Shown piece after piece: positions 36,218 to 44,654 of a DNA stretch of 64,000 nt (position 1 is its first letter; every line of letters begins with the position of its first letter). Source of the DNA: Dechloromonas aromatica (nom. nud.) (lineage in GTDB: Bacteria > Pseudomonadota > Gammaproteobacteria > Burkholderiales > Rhodocyclaceae); contig JAFIHA010000048.1 of assembly GCA_017848965.1 (NCBI GenBank), positions 1 to 64,000 of the forward strand. The letters run 5' to 3'. The position numbers and the translations under genes were made by a program. The notes below the pieces were generated by a model, which had not been told where the DNA came from, did no database searches, and saw only the letters and a program-made list of their open reading frames with translations.

Positions 36218-36685
36218 TCAGCCGCCGCAGCCGCCGAGGGTGACCTTGATTTCCTTGGTCGCCACGAAGAACTTGTCGCCGGCCTTGACCAGCGCGTAGA
36301 TGTTCGAGGTCTGCCCCATCTTGACCCGGGTCTGGACATTGGCTTCCGTGCCGGCCGGCAGGGTGAAGCTGGCGGCCAGGGCATTCGGGTTCTTCTCGAT
36401 CAGGATCGCCATCAGCGTCGTTCCCGGAATGGCCGAGGTAACGCCAACCGGCACCACGGCACCGTTTTCAGCGATGTCCGGACCGGTCACCTGGACCTCC
36501 TTGCTGTCGGTCGGTTGTGCCGCACCGAGCGCCTTCAGGGTGTCGGCCATGCTCTTCGCTTCGAAGGCGGCCTTGTTCCACTCGGCCAGGGCGATACCCG
36601 GCTTGATGATGCCGGCCGCAGCCAGCGCGCCGAGCACGGCAGCGCCGGTCCCGGTTTTCAGTACATTGCGACGTTGATTGTTCAT
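36218..36685 (-). CDS. soxY: Sulfur carrier protein SoxY
   Basis: A 155-residue periplasmic carrier. The Tat signal is NNQRRNVLKTGTGAAVLGA. The protein ends exactly in the conserved GGCGG tail (151-155) whose cysteine holds the thiosulfate and persulfide intermediates. A GAGGAGA ribosome site lies before the ATG. It is followed by soxZ. All family hallmarks are present. Confidence 0.97.
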   Translation of the reverse strand: MNNQRRNVLKTGTGAAVLGALAAAGIIKPGIALAEWNKAAFEAKSMADTLKALGAAQPTDSKEVQVTGPDIAENGAVVPVGVTSAIPGTTLMAILIEKNPNALAASFTLPAGTEANVQTRVKMGQTSNIYALVKAGDKFFVATKEIKVTLGGCGG

Positions 36686-36735
36686 GACTTCTCCTCTCTA
36701 AATTGGGAATACGGCTTCCCTGCCTGATACCTTGC

Positions 36736-37500
36736 TCAATCGACGGTGCGCACGCCACGCACCGGTCCGAAACTGCGATTCTGCTCTTCCAGATTGCCGT
36801 GCGCGGTCCGGGCGTAATCCGGCAGCACGGAACCGACGCGCACTTCCTTCTTGCAGTTCTTCATGCACGCGACGTTCTTCACATCGGGCTTGCCACCGTT
36901 GCCGATACCGCCCTTGCTCGCCGGCGCGCCGGGCCACATGCCGTGGTCGGTGGTCATGCCGTTGCGGTTGGGCATCAGCTTCTGCACTTCGGCGATGTTC
37001 TGGTCCGAGAGCACGAAATCGGCCGGAACGATTTCCGCGAGATTGAGGAAGTAGGCAAGGATCGCATAGACTTCGTCCGGTTTCAGCGATTTCGGTTCCG
37101 TCCACGGCATGGCCCGATGAATGTAATCCCAGAGCGTGGAAATGGTCGACACCTTGGTGAAGGTCGTGCGCTGTGGAATGCTGTTGGTCAGGAAACCGCC
37201 GACTCGCCCATTGGCGATGTCTTCCTTGGTCGTCCCGCCGATCAAAGGCGTAAACACCTCGTTCGACTCACCGAAGGAACCATGACAGGAAGCGCATTTT
37301 TCCTCGAACAGGTCGTTGCCACGCTGCACCCCACCCGAGCCCTTGGGCAGACCCTTGAAATCCGGACGGACATCGATATCCCAGGCGGTCACTTCGGCCG
37401 CTGTCGCCTGCCGGCCCAGACCGTAGGTATCGACGGCCTGCGCACTCCAGGCCGCGCCGAGCAGAGCGAGCGCGAGGAGGGATTTAGAGAACCTGAACAT
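36736..37500 (-). CDS. soxD: Cytochrome c SoxD, short monoheme form
   Basis: A 254-residue periplasmic cytochrome, the partner of SoxC in sulfane dehydrogenase. The signal peptide is MFRFSKSLLALALLGAAWSA. There is a single heme motif, CASCH (69-73), with SGGVQRGNDLFEEK before it and FLTNSIPQRTTFTKVS after it. The classic Paracoccus SoxD has two heme domains and is longer; here the second is missing, and the C-terminal CMKNCKKE probably forms a disulfide. It overlaps soxC by 17 bp. Assignment as SoxD rests on the soxC pairing and the family segment. Confidence 0.9.
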   Translation of the reverse strand: MFRFSKSLLALALLGAAWSAQAVDTYGLGRQATAAEVTAWDIDVRPDFKGLPKGSGGVQRGNDLFEEKCASCHGSFGESNEVFTPLIGGTTKEDIANGRVGGFLTNSIPQRTTFTKVSTISTLWDYIHRAMPWTEPKSLKPDEVYAILAYFLNLAEIVPADFVLSDQNIAEVQKLMPNRNGMTTDHGMWPGAPASKGGIGNGGKPDVKNVACMKNCKKEVRVGSVLPDYARTAHGNLEEQNRSFGPVRGVRTVD

Positions 37501-38839
37501 TGCTGATCTCCCCGTTGGTATCGACCTTCCAGGTCTGGATGGCGTTGTTGTGATAGATCGACTTGGTGCCGCGCACTTCACGCAACTGACCGTAGGCCGG
37601 CTGGACGTAACCGGTCTCGTCGATGGCGCGCGACTGCAGCATCGCCGGCTTGCCGTCCCACACCCAATCGACGTTGAAACGGGTCAGCGCCTTATTCTGG
37701 ACCGGACCTTCGATCCGCGCCGTCTTCCAGTTGATGCCGCCGTCGAAGGAGACATCGACCCGGGTGATCTTGCCGCGCCCCGACCAGGCCAGGCCGGTGA
37801 CGTTGTAGAAACCCTTCTCGAGCAGACGCTGGCCGCCCGATGGCGTCGTGATCACCGACTTGCATTCCTGGATCGAGGTGTATTGGCGGTGCTTGCCGTC
37901 CGGCATCAGGTCGATGTAATGGACGGCTTCGTCCTTGGTCGCGTAGGGCTTGTCGCCGACTTCGATGCGACGCAGCCACTTGACCCAGGACACGCCCTGC
38001 ACGCCGGGTACGACCAGACGCAGCGGATAACCGTTTTCCGGCCGCAGCATCTCGCCGTTCTGGCCGTAGGCAACGAAAACTTCGCCGTTCTCGACCATTT
38101 CCATCGGGATCGTCCGCGTCATCGACGAACCGTCGGCGCCTTCGGCCAGGACGTAGCGGGCCTTCTTGTAATCGACGCCGCAATCCTCGAGCAGCAGGCG
38201 CAGCGGCACGCCGGTGAATTCGGAGCAGGACAGCATGCCGTGCGTGTATTGCACGGTCGGCACCGCGACGTTGCCCCATTCGAGGCCGGTGTTGGCACCG
38301 CATTCGATGAAGTGGATGCGCGACACCGACGGCAGGCGCATCAATTCATCCATGGTGTAGACCTTGGGCTTCTTCAGGAAAGCCGGGTCGGAGCCGTTGA
38401 TCATCAGGCGGTGCTGCGCCGGATCGACATCGTGCCAGCCCTGGTGATGGCGTTCGAAGTGCAGGCCGGACGGGGTGATGATCCCGAACAAGCCTTGCAG
38501 CGGCGCGAACGACACCGAGGCCTGGCCGACCCGGGTCAGCCCCGGCGATTCGCGGCGCAACAGCTGGCTCTCGTACTTCGACGGCTGACCGTAGGGGTTC
38601 ATTGCCACCGGCAAGCCCAGCGTGGTCGTCCAGCTCGGCAAGTTGAGAATCGCCGGATCGCCCTCGGCTGCTCGCGCCGCGATCGGCGCCGCGAGCGCCG
38701 CACCGGCGGCCAGGAAGCTCTTGCGCAGAAAATCCCGGCGCCCCGCGGCGACAGCCTTGACCTGCTCGTCGCTCAGGAAATTTTCCGGCGCTCGCTGCAG
38801 TCGCCCCGGTTGTTTCGAAAGATCACCCATAAAGTTCAT
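37484..38839 (-). CDS. soxC: Sulfane dehydrogenase molybdenum subunit SoxC
   Basis: A 451-residue molybdopterin protein of the sulfite oxidase family that oxidises the SoxY-bound sulfane sulfur. The Tat signal is at about residues 33-58 (GRRDFLRKSFLAAGAAL). The Mo-binding cysteine is Cys180 in FIECGANTG, followed by GMLSCSEFTGVPL, and the C-terminal dimerisation domain has VDVSFDGGINWKTA. SoxCD lets the cycle run without sulfur globule storage. It is the first structural gene after soxR, 18 bp downstream. Confidence 0.96.
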   Translation of the reverse strand: MNFMGDLSKQPGRLQRAPENFLSDEQVKAVAAGRRDFLRKSFLAAGAALAAPIAARAAEGDPAILNLPSWTTTLGLPVAMNPYGQPSKYESQLLRRESPGLTRVGQASVSFAPLQGLFGIITPSGLHFERHHQGWHDVDPAQHRLMINGSDPAFLKKPKVYTMDELMRLPSVSRIHFIECGANTGLEWGNVAVPTVQYTHGMLSCSEFTGVPLRLLLEDCGVDYKKARYVLAEGADGSSMTRTIPMEMVENGEVFVAYGQNGEMLRPENGYPLRLVVPGVQGVSWVKWLRRIEVGDKPYATKDEAVHYIDLMPDGKHRQYTSIQECKSVITTPSGGQRLLEKGFYNVTGLAWSGRGKITRVDVSFDGGINWKTARIEGPVQNKALTRFNVDWVWDGKPAMLQSRAIDETGYVQPAYGQLREVRGTKSIYHNNAIQTWKVDTNGEISNVQVL

Positions 38840-38857
38840 CCCCTCCGCTTATGGACT

Positions 38858-39193
38858 TCAAGTATTGCCGCGCTCTACCGTCACCCCGAGGTGTTCGCCG
38901 ATATCCCGACTGGCCACGCTGATGCTGACCGTGCGGCAAATATCGACGAAATTCGGATCGATGACTCGGTAGAACACGGAATTGCCGTCCCGACGCCGCC
39001 CCACGACCCCTGACCGATAAAGGATGTTGAGATGCCGGGAAATGTTCGCTTGTGTCAGACCAACCTGATCAACCACTTCATGAACGGGACGCTCCTCGCC
39101 GCACAGGCAGGAAAGAATGCGCAAGCGTGTCGGATCGGCCAGCAAGCTGAAGTAATGCGCTACCTGATCGAAGAGTTGGCTTGTCTCGTCCAT
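38858..39193 (-). CDS. soxR: ArsR-family sulfur-responsive repressor SoxR
   Basis: A 111-residue winged-helix repressor at the head of the sox operon (the ArsR-type SoxR, not the iron-sulfur SoxR). The recognition helix region is LTQANISRHLNILYRSG. Cysteines at 29, 31 and 86 could form the thiol pair that ArsR-type sulfur sensors use to bind sulfane sulfur; Cys86 in NFVDICRTV is in the last helix. A strong promoter TTGACT-N17-TATATT and a palindrome overlapping it lie just upstream, which suggests autoregulation. It is a close paralog of the gene at 4034-4360. Confidence 0.92.
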   Translation of the reverse strand: MDETSQLFDQVAHYFSLLADPTRLRILSCLCGEERPVHEVVDQVGLTQANISRHLNILYRSGVVGRRRDGNSVFYRVIDPNFVDICRTVSISVASRDIGEHLGVTVERGNT

Positions 39194-39201
39194 GTTGTTT
39201 T

Positions 39202-39250
39202 TGATCTAAGTCAAGCCCAATATATAACTGAGTGTCTATATAGTCAACAA
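39202..39250. promoter_or_regulatory. Divergent soxR / cytochrome-fccB promoter with FNR box and palindrome
   Basis: Minus strand: -35 TTGACT (39248-39243), 17-bp spacer, -10 TATATT (39225-39220) for soxR and the sox genes. Plus strand: FNR-like box TTGATCTAAGTCAA (39202-39215) and -10-like TATATA (39238-39243), which puts the box at -41.5 for a start near 39250. The palindrome TATATA-N10-TATATA (39222-39243) overlaps both -10 regions and is the likely SoxR operator. Confidence 0.65.
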
Positions 39251-39385
39251 CTAATATTGTTGCAACGCAGCATGTATTTGGCGCAAAACTGCTATACCCT
39301 TGGCAACACGCAGATCACGGCGCACCACAGAAAACCCCGGATCCCGCGCCAAATCGACAACATCCCAGAGGAAGGAGAAGTCTCG

Positions 39386-39691
39386 ATGAAACGACTCAAA
39401 TCAACCGCTCTTGCCGCACTGCTGCTCGCCGCGGCAGCCGCGCACGCGGCAGACCCCAACCTTGGCCGCAATCTCGCCGCCACCTGCGCCAATTGCCACG
39501 GCACCGACGGCAAGGCCGTTCCCGGCAGCGGACTCGACGCCCTGGCCGGCGAAAGCAAGGAAAAACTGCTGCAAAAGCTTGCCGATTTCAAGAGCGGCGA
39601 CAAGCCGGCGTCGATCATGCACCAGATTTCGCGTGGCTATACCGACGAGCAGTTGCGCCTGATCGCCGAATACTTCGCGGCACAGAAATAA
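39386..39691 (+). CDS. Small periplasmic cytochrome c (FccA/SoxE-like)
   Basis: A 101-residue class I monoheme cytochrome. The signal peptide is MKRLKSTALAALLLAAAAAHA. The heme motif is CANCH in ATCANCHGTDGKA, and the distal Met is probably in SIMHQISRGYTDEQL. GGAAGGAGA precedes the ATG. It lies 13 bp before the flavoprotein gene, so it is the cytochrome subunit of a flavocytochrome c sulfide dehydrogenase. The diheme FccA of Allochromatium is about twice this size; this monoheme form is nearer SoxE. Confidence 0.9.
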   Translation: MKRLKSTALAALLLAAAAAHAADPNLGRNLAATCANCHGTDGKAVPGSGLDALAGESKEKLLQKLADFKSGDKPASIMHQISRGYTDEQLRLIAEYFAAQK

Positions 39692-39704
39692 GGGGGAAAC
39701 GACA

Positions 39705-40982
39705 ATGATGCTGATGAAAAGACGCGACTTTCTCAAGATGAGCGCCACCGCTGGCGCCATGGCTTCGCTCTACGGCTGCGCTGCCGGCGCCAAGGCCGGC
39801 GGCCACGTCGTTGTGGTCGGCGGCGGCTACGGCGGCGCGACGGTTGCCAAGTACCTGCGCATGTGGAGCCAGGGCGGCGTCCAGGTGACTCTGGTCGAAC
39901 GCAACCCGACCTTCATCTCCTGCCCGATTTCCAACCTGGTGATCGGTGGCGACAAGACGATGGAAGACATCACGGTCAGCTACGACAACCTGCGCAACAA
40001 ATGGGGCGTGCGTGTGGTGCAGGACGAGGTGCTCGGCGTCGACACCGGCAAGCGCACTGTGACGCTGGCCAAGGGCGGCAGCTTGAGCTACGACCGCCTG
40101 GTCCTGTCGCCCGGGGTCGATTTCATGTTCGAACAGATTCCCGGCCTGAACAATGCAGCCACCCAGCAGAAAATCCTGCACGCCTGGAAGGCTGGTCCGC
40201 AGACCGTCGCCCTGCGCCAGCAACTGGAAGCGATGCCGGATGGCGGCGTCTACGCGATCGCCATCCCCAAGGCGCCGTACCGCTGCCCGCCCGGACCCTA
40301 CGAGCGTGCCTGCCTGGTCGCCAACTACTTCAAGAAGGCAAAACCGAAATCAAAGGTCGTCATTCTCGACGCCAACGAGGACGTCCAGTCGAAAAAGCCG
40401 CTGTTCATGAAAGCCTGGGCCGATCTCTACAAGGGCATGATCGAGTACCGCAACAACAGCGAGGTGAAGGACGTCGAAGTCGCCAGCAACACGGCGATCC
40501 TCGAGTTCGATCAGTTCAAGGCCGACGTGCTCAACGTCATCCCGCCGATGCGGGCCGGCAATATCGCCGCCAAGTCGGGGCTGAAGCTGGTCAACAATCG
40601 CTGGGTGGACATCAACTGGCTGTCGATGGAATCGACCAGCACACCGGGCGTGCATGTCCTCGGCGACGCCATCTTCCCGGCCCCGACCATGCCCAAGTCG
40701 GGCCACATGGCGAACCAGCACGGCAAGCTGGCGGCGGCGGCAATCCTCAACCTGCTTGCCGGCCAGGAACCCAACCCGGCGCCGGTGGTGATGAACACCT
40801 GCTACAGCTTCGTCGATTCGAAAAACGTCATCCACGTCGCTTCGGTGCATCAGTACGATGCCGCGACCAAGCTGGTGCAACCGGTCAAGGGTGCGGGCGG
40901 CGTCTCGGCGGCGCGCAACGAACTCGAAGGCAAGGTGGCGCTGGCCTGGGCGAAGAACATCTGGGCCGACATGCTGGCCTGA
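39705..40982 (+). CDS. fccB: Flavocytochrome c sulfide dehydrogenase, flavoprotein subunit
   Basis: A 425-residue periplasmic flavoprotein that oxidises sulfide and hands electrons to the adjacent cytochrome. The Tat signal is MKRRDFLKMSATAGAMASL. The FAD fold is HVVVVGGGYGGATVAKYL. Cys73 in FISCPISN matches the cysteine that covalently holds FAD, and Cys194 (YRCPPGPYER) and Cys366 (NTCYSFV) match the redox disulfide of FccB. GGGGGAA lies before the first ATG; a second ATG three codons on is also possible. A strong bidirectional terminator follows. Confidence 0.95.
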   Translation: MMLMKRRDFLKMSATAGAMASLYGCAAGAKAGGHVVVVGGGYGGATVAKYLRMWSQGGVQVTLVERNPTFISCPISNLVIGGDKTMEDITVSYDNLRNKWGVRVVQDEVLGVDTGKRTVTLAKGGSLSYDRLVLSPGVDFMFEQIPGLNNAATQQKILHAWKAGPQTVALRQQLEAMPDGGVYAIAIPKAPYRCPPGPYERACLVANYFKKAKPKSKVVILDANEDVQSKKPLFMKAWADLYKGMIEYRNNSEVKDVEVASNTAILEFDQFKADVLNVIPPMRAGNIAAKSGLKLVNNRWVDINWLSMESTSTPGVHVLGDAIFPAPTMPKSGHMANQHGKLAAAAILNLLAGQEPNPAPVVMNTCYSFVDSKNVIHVASVHQYDAATKLVQPVKGAGGVSAARNELEGKVALAWAKNIWADMLA

Positions 40983-40999
40983 ACCTTCTCCGGTAACGC

Positions 41000-41027
41000 A
41001 AAACGGCCGCCCGCAGGCGGCCGTTTT
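41000..41027. terminator. Bidirectional terminator between fccB and cytochrome c4
   Basis: A perfect 12-bp stem (AAAACGGCCGCC / GGCGGCCGTTTT) with a CGCA loop. A/T ends on both sides serve both convergent genes. Confidence 0.92.
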
Positions 41028-41043
41028 CGTTGGTGGCCGGCGT

Positions 41044-41658
41044 TCAGTCGAGCGTCGCGATGTAGGCGGCGACGGCGTGCCGCTCGAGATCGGAGAGCTT
41101 GGAAGCGACCGTATGCATGACCGCGTTGTCGTTGGTCCGCTCACGGCTGTTGAACAGGCGCAATTGTTCCTCGGTGTAACGCGGATGCTGCCCAGCCAGG
41201 CGCGGCAGTTGCGGCGTGCCGTGCCCTTTGGCGCCATGGCAGCTCGAACAGGCGGGCAGACCGGTGAACTGGTTGCCGCGCTGGAAGACGAAGCGGCCGA
41301 CGGCGACCAGATCGGCATCGGCGACTTCGCGCCCGGGCAGCTGCTTGTTCTCGAAGAAACGCCCCAGCGCCTTCATGTCTTCCAGCGTCAGTTCTTCGGA
41401 CTGCGGCTTCATCGTGTCGCTCTTGCGCTTGCCCGACTTGAAGTCGCCGAGCTGCTTGGCGATGTACTCCCAATGCTGCCCGGCCAGCCGAGGGAAGACC
41501 GCGCTGGCGGCTTCCCCTTCCATGCCGTGACAGAGGAAGCAACGCCCGCCGACGATTTCCTCGGCGCGCGCCATCGCCGCCGCATCCTGAGCGCTGGCTG
41601 CGCCGGCCAGCCCAGCCGCGACAGCGAAACCTGCCGCAAATCTTGCCAATCCCTTCAT
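41044..41658 (-). CDS. Diheme cytochrome c4
   Basis: A 204-residue periplasmic protein made of two similar cytochrome domains. The signal peptide is MKGLARFAAGFAVAAGLAGAASA. The heme motifs are CFLCH (first domain) and CSSCH (second domain), each followed by the repeated PRLAGQH segment. Cytochrome c4 carries electrons to terminal oxidases or, here, perhaps from the Sox and Fcc enzymes. It is convergent with fccB, and 72 bp separate it from dut upstream. Confidence 0.93.
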   Translation of the reverse strand: MKGLARFAAGFAVAAGLAGAASAQDAAAMARAEEIVGGRCFLCHGMEGEAASAVFPRLAGQHWEYIAKQLGDFKSGKRKSDTMKPQSEELTLEDMKALGRFFENKQLPGREVADADLVAVGRFVFQRGNQFTGLPACSSCHGAKGHGTPQLPRLAGQHPRYTEEQLRLFNSRERTNDNAVMHTVASKLSDLERHAVAAYIATLD

Positions 41659-41691
41659 TTGTCCCCGCCTCTGGTTTTGTTGTCAAACATC

Positions 41692-41709
41692 AGCAAATCG
41701 TAATTTGCT
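41692..41709. repeat. AT-rich inverted repeat between dut and cytochrome c4
   Basis: A perfect 7-bp inverted repeat AGCAAAT-CGTA-ATTTGCT in the 72-bp gap upstream of the cytochrome start. It has no T run, so an operator is as likely as a terminator. Confidence 0.45.
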
Positions 41710-41730
41710 TGAGCAGGACTTGCAAGGCGT

Positions 41731-42180
41731 TCAGGCGTGCCCGGTGCTGCCGAAACCGCCCTCGCCGCGATCGCTGGCGGAAAATTCATCGACCACGTTG
41801 AAACCGACCTGCAGAACCGGCACCACGACGAGCTGGGCGATGCGTTCGAGCGGCGCGATGGTGAATGGGAGCTGACTACGGTTCCACATCGACACCATAA
41901 GTTGCCCCTGATAGTCGCTGTCGATCAACCCGACCAAGTTACCAAGGACGATGCCGTGCTTGTGGCCGAGGCCCGAGCGCGGCAGGATCATCGCCGCCAG
42001 CCCGGGATCGGCAAGATGGATGGCAAGCCCGGTCGGCACCAGCACAGTCTGCCCCGGCGCCAGTTCAAGCGCCTCGTCGAGGCAGGCGCGCAGGTCCAGA
42101 CCAGCTGAACCGGGCGTCGCGTAATGCGGCGGGTTGTCCTTGAGGCGGGAGTCTAGAATCTTGACGTCGATGCGATGCAT
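41731..42180 (-). CDS. dut: Deoxyuridine 5'-triphosphate nucleotidohydrolase
   Basis: A 149-residue trimeric dUTPase that hydrolyses dUTP to dUMP. The family motifs are present: [11 protein letters not shown] (I), [10 protein letters not shown] (II), [10 protein letters not shown] (III), the PLERIAQLV segment (IV) and the C-terminal [10 protein letters not shown] (V). The ATG at 42180 overlaps the coaBC stop by one base (TAATG). The coaBC-dut pair is common in proteobacteria. Confidence 0.97.
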   Translation of the reverse strand: MHRIDVKILDSRLKDNPPHYATPGSAGLDLRACLDEALELAPGQTVLVPTGLAIHLADPGLAAMILPRSGLGHKHGIVLGNLVGLIDSDYQGQLMVSMWNRSQLPFTIAPLERIAQLVVVPVLQVGFNVVDEFSASDRGEGGFGSTGHA

Positions 42181-43376
42181 TAGAGATTTCCTGTCAGTCG
42201 GGCAATATGTTCGATCAGTTGCCGGGCCAGCACGTCCTTGCTGGCCGGCGCGAGAGGATGGCTGCCGTGGTCGTCGAACAGCACCAGCCGGTTGTCGTCG
42301 CCGCCGAAGCCGTCCTGGATCAGGTTGCCTGCGATCAGCGGGATTTTCTTCTTCCGCCGCTTGGCTTGCGCGTATGCCTCGAGATTGCGGCTCTCCGCCG
42401 CGAAGCCCACGCAGAACGGGCCGCTCGGCAAGGCCGCAACTTCGGCCAAGATGTCCGGATTCTCGACCAGCTCGATCGCCGGCATGCCGCCGTGGTCCTT
42501 CTTCAACTTGTGCTCGGCGGCATTGGCAACCCGATAATCGGCGACCGCGGCAACGCCGATGAAGATATCCGAAGCCGCCGCCCGCGCCATCACCGCGCCG
42601 TACATGTCGAGCGCACTGCGTACCATGATCCGCTCGACGCCCAGCGGCGCCGCCAGCGCCACCGGTCCGGAAACCAGAGTGACTTCGGCACCGGCCTGCC
42701 GCGCGGCGCGGGCGATCGCATAGCCCATGCGCCCGGACGACAGGTTGGTGATGCCGCGCACCGGATCGATCGCCTCGAAGGTCGGCCCGGCAGTGAGCAG
42801 CACGCGCCGCCCGGCCAGGCATTTGGCGGCCAGGAAATCGATCACCTGCTCGACGATTTCCTCGGGCTCGAGCATCCGCCCCAGCCCGACCTCACCGCAG
42901 GCCTGGGCGCCGCTGGCCGGACCGAGCAGGCCGACGCCATCCACCGCCAGTTGCGCCACGTTGCGCTGCGTCGCCGGGTTCTCCCACATCTGGCGGTTCA
43001 TCGCCGGAGCCACCAGCAACGGGCAAGCGCGCGCCAGCACCATGGTCGCCAGCAGATCGTCGGCCAGGCCATGAACGATGCGCGCCAGGAAATCGGCCGT
43101 CGCTGGCGCCACCAGAATCAGGTCGGCCTGCCGCGAGAGATCGATATGCGCCATCCCGTTCGGCATCGTCGGATCCCACTGGTCGGTGAATACCGGTTTG
43201 CCGGACAGGGCCTGGAAGGTGGTCGGCGTGACGAAATGGGTCGCCCCCTCGCTCATCGCCACCTGGACATCTGCCCCCTGGCGCACCAAGAGGCGGACCA
43301 GTTCCGCTGCCTTGTAGGCGGCGATGCCGCCCGTGACACCGAGCACGATACGCTTGCCACTTAATTCCATTGTCAT
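42180..43376 (-). CDS. coaBC: Bifunctional CoaBC (phosphopantothenoylcysteine decarboxylase/synthetase)
   Basis: A 398-residue flavoprotein for two steps of coenzyme A synthesis. The CoaC half (about residues 1-190) has [25 protein letters not shown], the [14 protein letters not shown] motif and the [10 protein letters not shown] loop with the catalytic cysteine. The CoaB half (about 190-398) begins [24 protein letters not shown] and has the AAVADYR and KLKKD segments. The start could be 43376 (MTM) or 43370; longer upstream extensions would run antisense into radC. Confidence 0.96.
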   Translation of the reverse strand: MTMELSGKRIVLGVTGGIAAYKAAELVRLLVRQGADVQVAMSEGATHFVTPTTFQALSGKPVFTDQWDPTMPNGMAHIDLSRQADLILVAPATADFLARIVHGLADDLLATMVLARACPLLVAPAMNRQMWENPATQRNVAQLAVDGVGLLGPASGAQACGEVGLGRMLEPEEIVEQVIDFLAAKCLAGRRVLLTAGPTFEAIDPVRGITNLSSGRMGYAIARAARQAGAEVTLVSGPVALAAPLGVERIMVRSALDMYGAVMARAAASDIFIGVAAVADYRVANAAEHKLKKDHGGMPAIELVENPDILAEVAALPSGPFCVGFAAESRNLEAYAQAKRRKKKIPLIAGNLIQDGFGGDDNRLVLFDDHGSHPLAPASKDVLARQLIEHIARLTGNL

Positions 43377-43406
43377 TTGTCGGTAAGATAGCCGGACCCG
43401 TATTCT
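43377..43406 (+). promoter_or_regulatory. Possible sigma-70 promoter of radC
   Basis: TTGTCG (43377-43382), an 18-bp spacer and TATTCT (43401-43406), 16 bp before the radC start. The match is moderate. Confidence 0.4.
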
Positions 43407-43421
43407 ACTGGAGTCCGGAAC

Positions 43422-44102
43422 ATGGCGATCACCGATTGGCCGGCCAGCGAAAGACCACGCGAGAGACTGCTCGCCCTCGGGCCGCAAGCACTGTCCGACG
43501 CCGAACTGCTGGCGATCTACCTGCGCGTCGGCGTGCGTGGCCGCAGCGCCGTCGACCTCGCCCGCGAACTGTTGCGCCGCCACGACGGCCGCCTGAGCAA
43601 GCTGGCCACCGCACCGCTGGCGCAACTGGCGGCAACGCCGGGAATCGGCCAGGCCAAGGCGGCGCAACTGCAGGCCAGCTTCGAACTGGCGCGGCGCGCC
43701 CTCGCCGAGGAAATGGGCGAACGCGACAACTTCAGCTCGCCGGAGCTGGTCCGCGACTGGCTGCGCCTGCAATTAGCGATGCACCAGCACGAAGTCTTCA
43801 TGGCCCTCTGGCTGGACGCGCAGAACCGGCTGCTGCTCGCGGAAACCTTGTTTACCGGCACCCTGACCCAAACCTCGGTTTATCCTAGGGAAGTCGTCAA
43901 GCGCGCCTTGAGCACCAATGCCGCCGCCGTCATCCTGGCGCACAACCATCCTTCGGGTCTGGCCGAACCATCGAGTGCCGACCAGTTGCTGACCGGCAGC
44001 CTCAAGCAGGCGCTGGCGCTGGTCGACGTCCGCCTGCTCGACCATTTCATCGTTGCCGGCAACGCCCGCCCGCTTTCGTTCGCCGAACGCGGGCTGATTT
44101 GA
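43422..44102 (+). CDS. radC: RadC-family JAB metalloprotein
   Basis: A 226-residue protein. An N-terminal helix-hairpin-helix region (about residues 15-95, [12 protein letters not shown]) precedes a JAB1/MPN metal domain with the zinc motif [14 protein letters not shown] (the two His and the Asp). The family was once thought to act in DNA repair, and its true function is not settled. GGAG lies upstream of the ATG. It is divergent from coaBC and precedes the ribosomal protein genes, which have their own promoter. Confidence 0.93.
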   Translation: MAITDWPASERPRERLLALGPQALSDAELLAIYLRVGVRGRSAVDLARELLRRHDGRLSKLATAPLAQLAATPGIGQAKAAQLQASFELARRALAEEMGERDNFSSPELVRDWLRLQLAMHQHEVFMALWLDAQNRLLLAETLFTGTLTQTSVYPREVVKRALSTNAAAVILAHNHPSGLAEPSSADQLLTGSLKQALALVDVRLLDHFIVAGNARPLSFAERGLI

Positions 44103-44114
44103 TTCGAAAAAAGC

Positions 44115-44143
44115 TTGCCCTGACAATACCTTCCGGTTAGAAT
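44115..44143 (+). promoter_or_regulatory. Sigma-70 promoter of rpmB-rpmG
   Basis: TTGCCC (44115-44120), a 17-bp spacer and TAGAAT (44138-44143), about 37 bp before rpmB. Confidence 0.7.
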
Positions 44144-44179
44144 CACGGGCTTTCTTCTAGCCAATTCTGGAGCACCATC

Positions 44180-44413
44180 ATGGCGCGAGTCTGCCAAGTA
44201 ACGGGTAAAGGCCCGATGGTTGGGAACAACGTTTCCCACGCCAATAACAAAACGAAGCGCCGCTTCCTGCCGAATTTGCAGTATCGTCGCTTCTGGGTCG
44301 AAAGCGAGAACCGCTTCGTCCGTCTGCGCGTTTCCAACGCCGGTCTGCGCGTCATCGACAAGAAGGGCATTGATGCCGTCCTGTCCGACCTGCGCGCCCG
44401 CGGCGAAATCTAA
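44180..44413 (+). CDS. rpmB: 50S ribosomal protein L28
   Basis: A 77-residue basic ribosomal protein: [20 protein letters not shown] at the N-terminus, then [18 protein letters not shown], all typical of L28. TCTGGAGCACC precedes the ATG. It is followed 17 bp later by rpmG, the usual pairing. Confidence 0.98.
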   Translation: MARVCQVTGKGPMVGNNVSHANNKTKRRFLPNLQYRRFWVESENRFVRLRVSNAGLRVIDKKGIDAVLSDLRARGEI

Positions 44414-44430
44414 TCAAGAGGAACTGACAA

Positions 44431-44601
44431 ATGGCTAGCAAAGGCGGTCGCGAAAAGATCAAGCTGGAATCCACCGCGGGTACCGGTCACTTCTACACCA
44501 CTTCCAAGAACAAGCGCACGACGCCTGAAAAACTGGAATTCATGAAGTACGACCCGAAGGCTCGCAAGCATGTGGCCTACAAGGAAATCAAGCTGAAGTA
44601 A
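44431..44601 (+). CDS. rpmG: 50S ribosomal protein L33
   Basis: A 56-residue ribosomal protein translated directly from the sequence: [20 protein letters not shown], then [20 protein letters not shown] and a basic end in KEIKLK. This matches the zinc-independent (cysteine-free) L33 of proteobacteria. AAGAGGAACTGACAA precedes the ATG. It is cotranscribed with rpmB and followed by a strong terminator. Confidence 0.97.
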   Translation: MASKGGREKIKLESTAGTGHFYTTSKNKRTTPEKLEFMKYDPKARKHVAYKEIKLK

Positions 44602-44614
44602 GTTCAGCCGATGC

Positions 44615-44644
44615 AAAAAAACCCGCCGCTGGCGGGTTTTTTTT
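44615..44644. terminator. Terminator after rpmG (also facing dsbB)
   Basis: ACCCGCC-GCT-GGCGGGT, extended by A and T runs on both sides, 13 bp past the rpmG stop. The symmetry can also serve the convergent dsbB. Confidence 0.95.
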
Positions 44645-44654
44645 GCCGCCCGAA

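Noticed and set aside
41680-41700. TTGTCAAACATCAG region as an FNR box of cytochrome c4
   Set aside because: The half-sites do not have the required four-base spacing and the match is poor.
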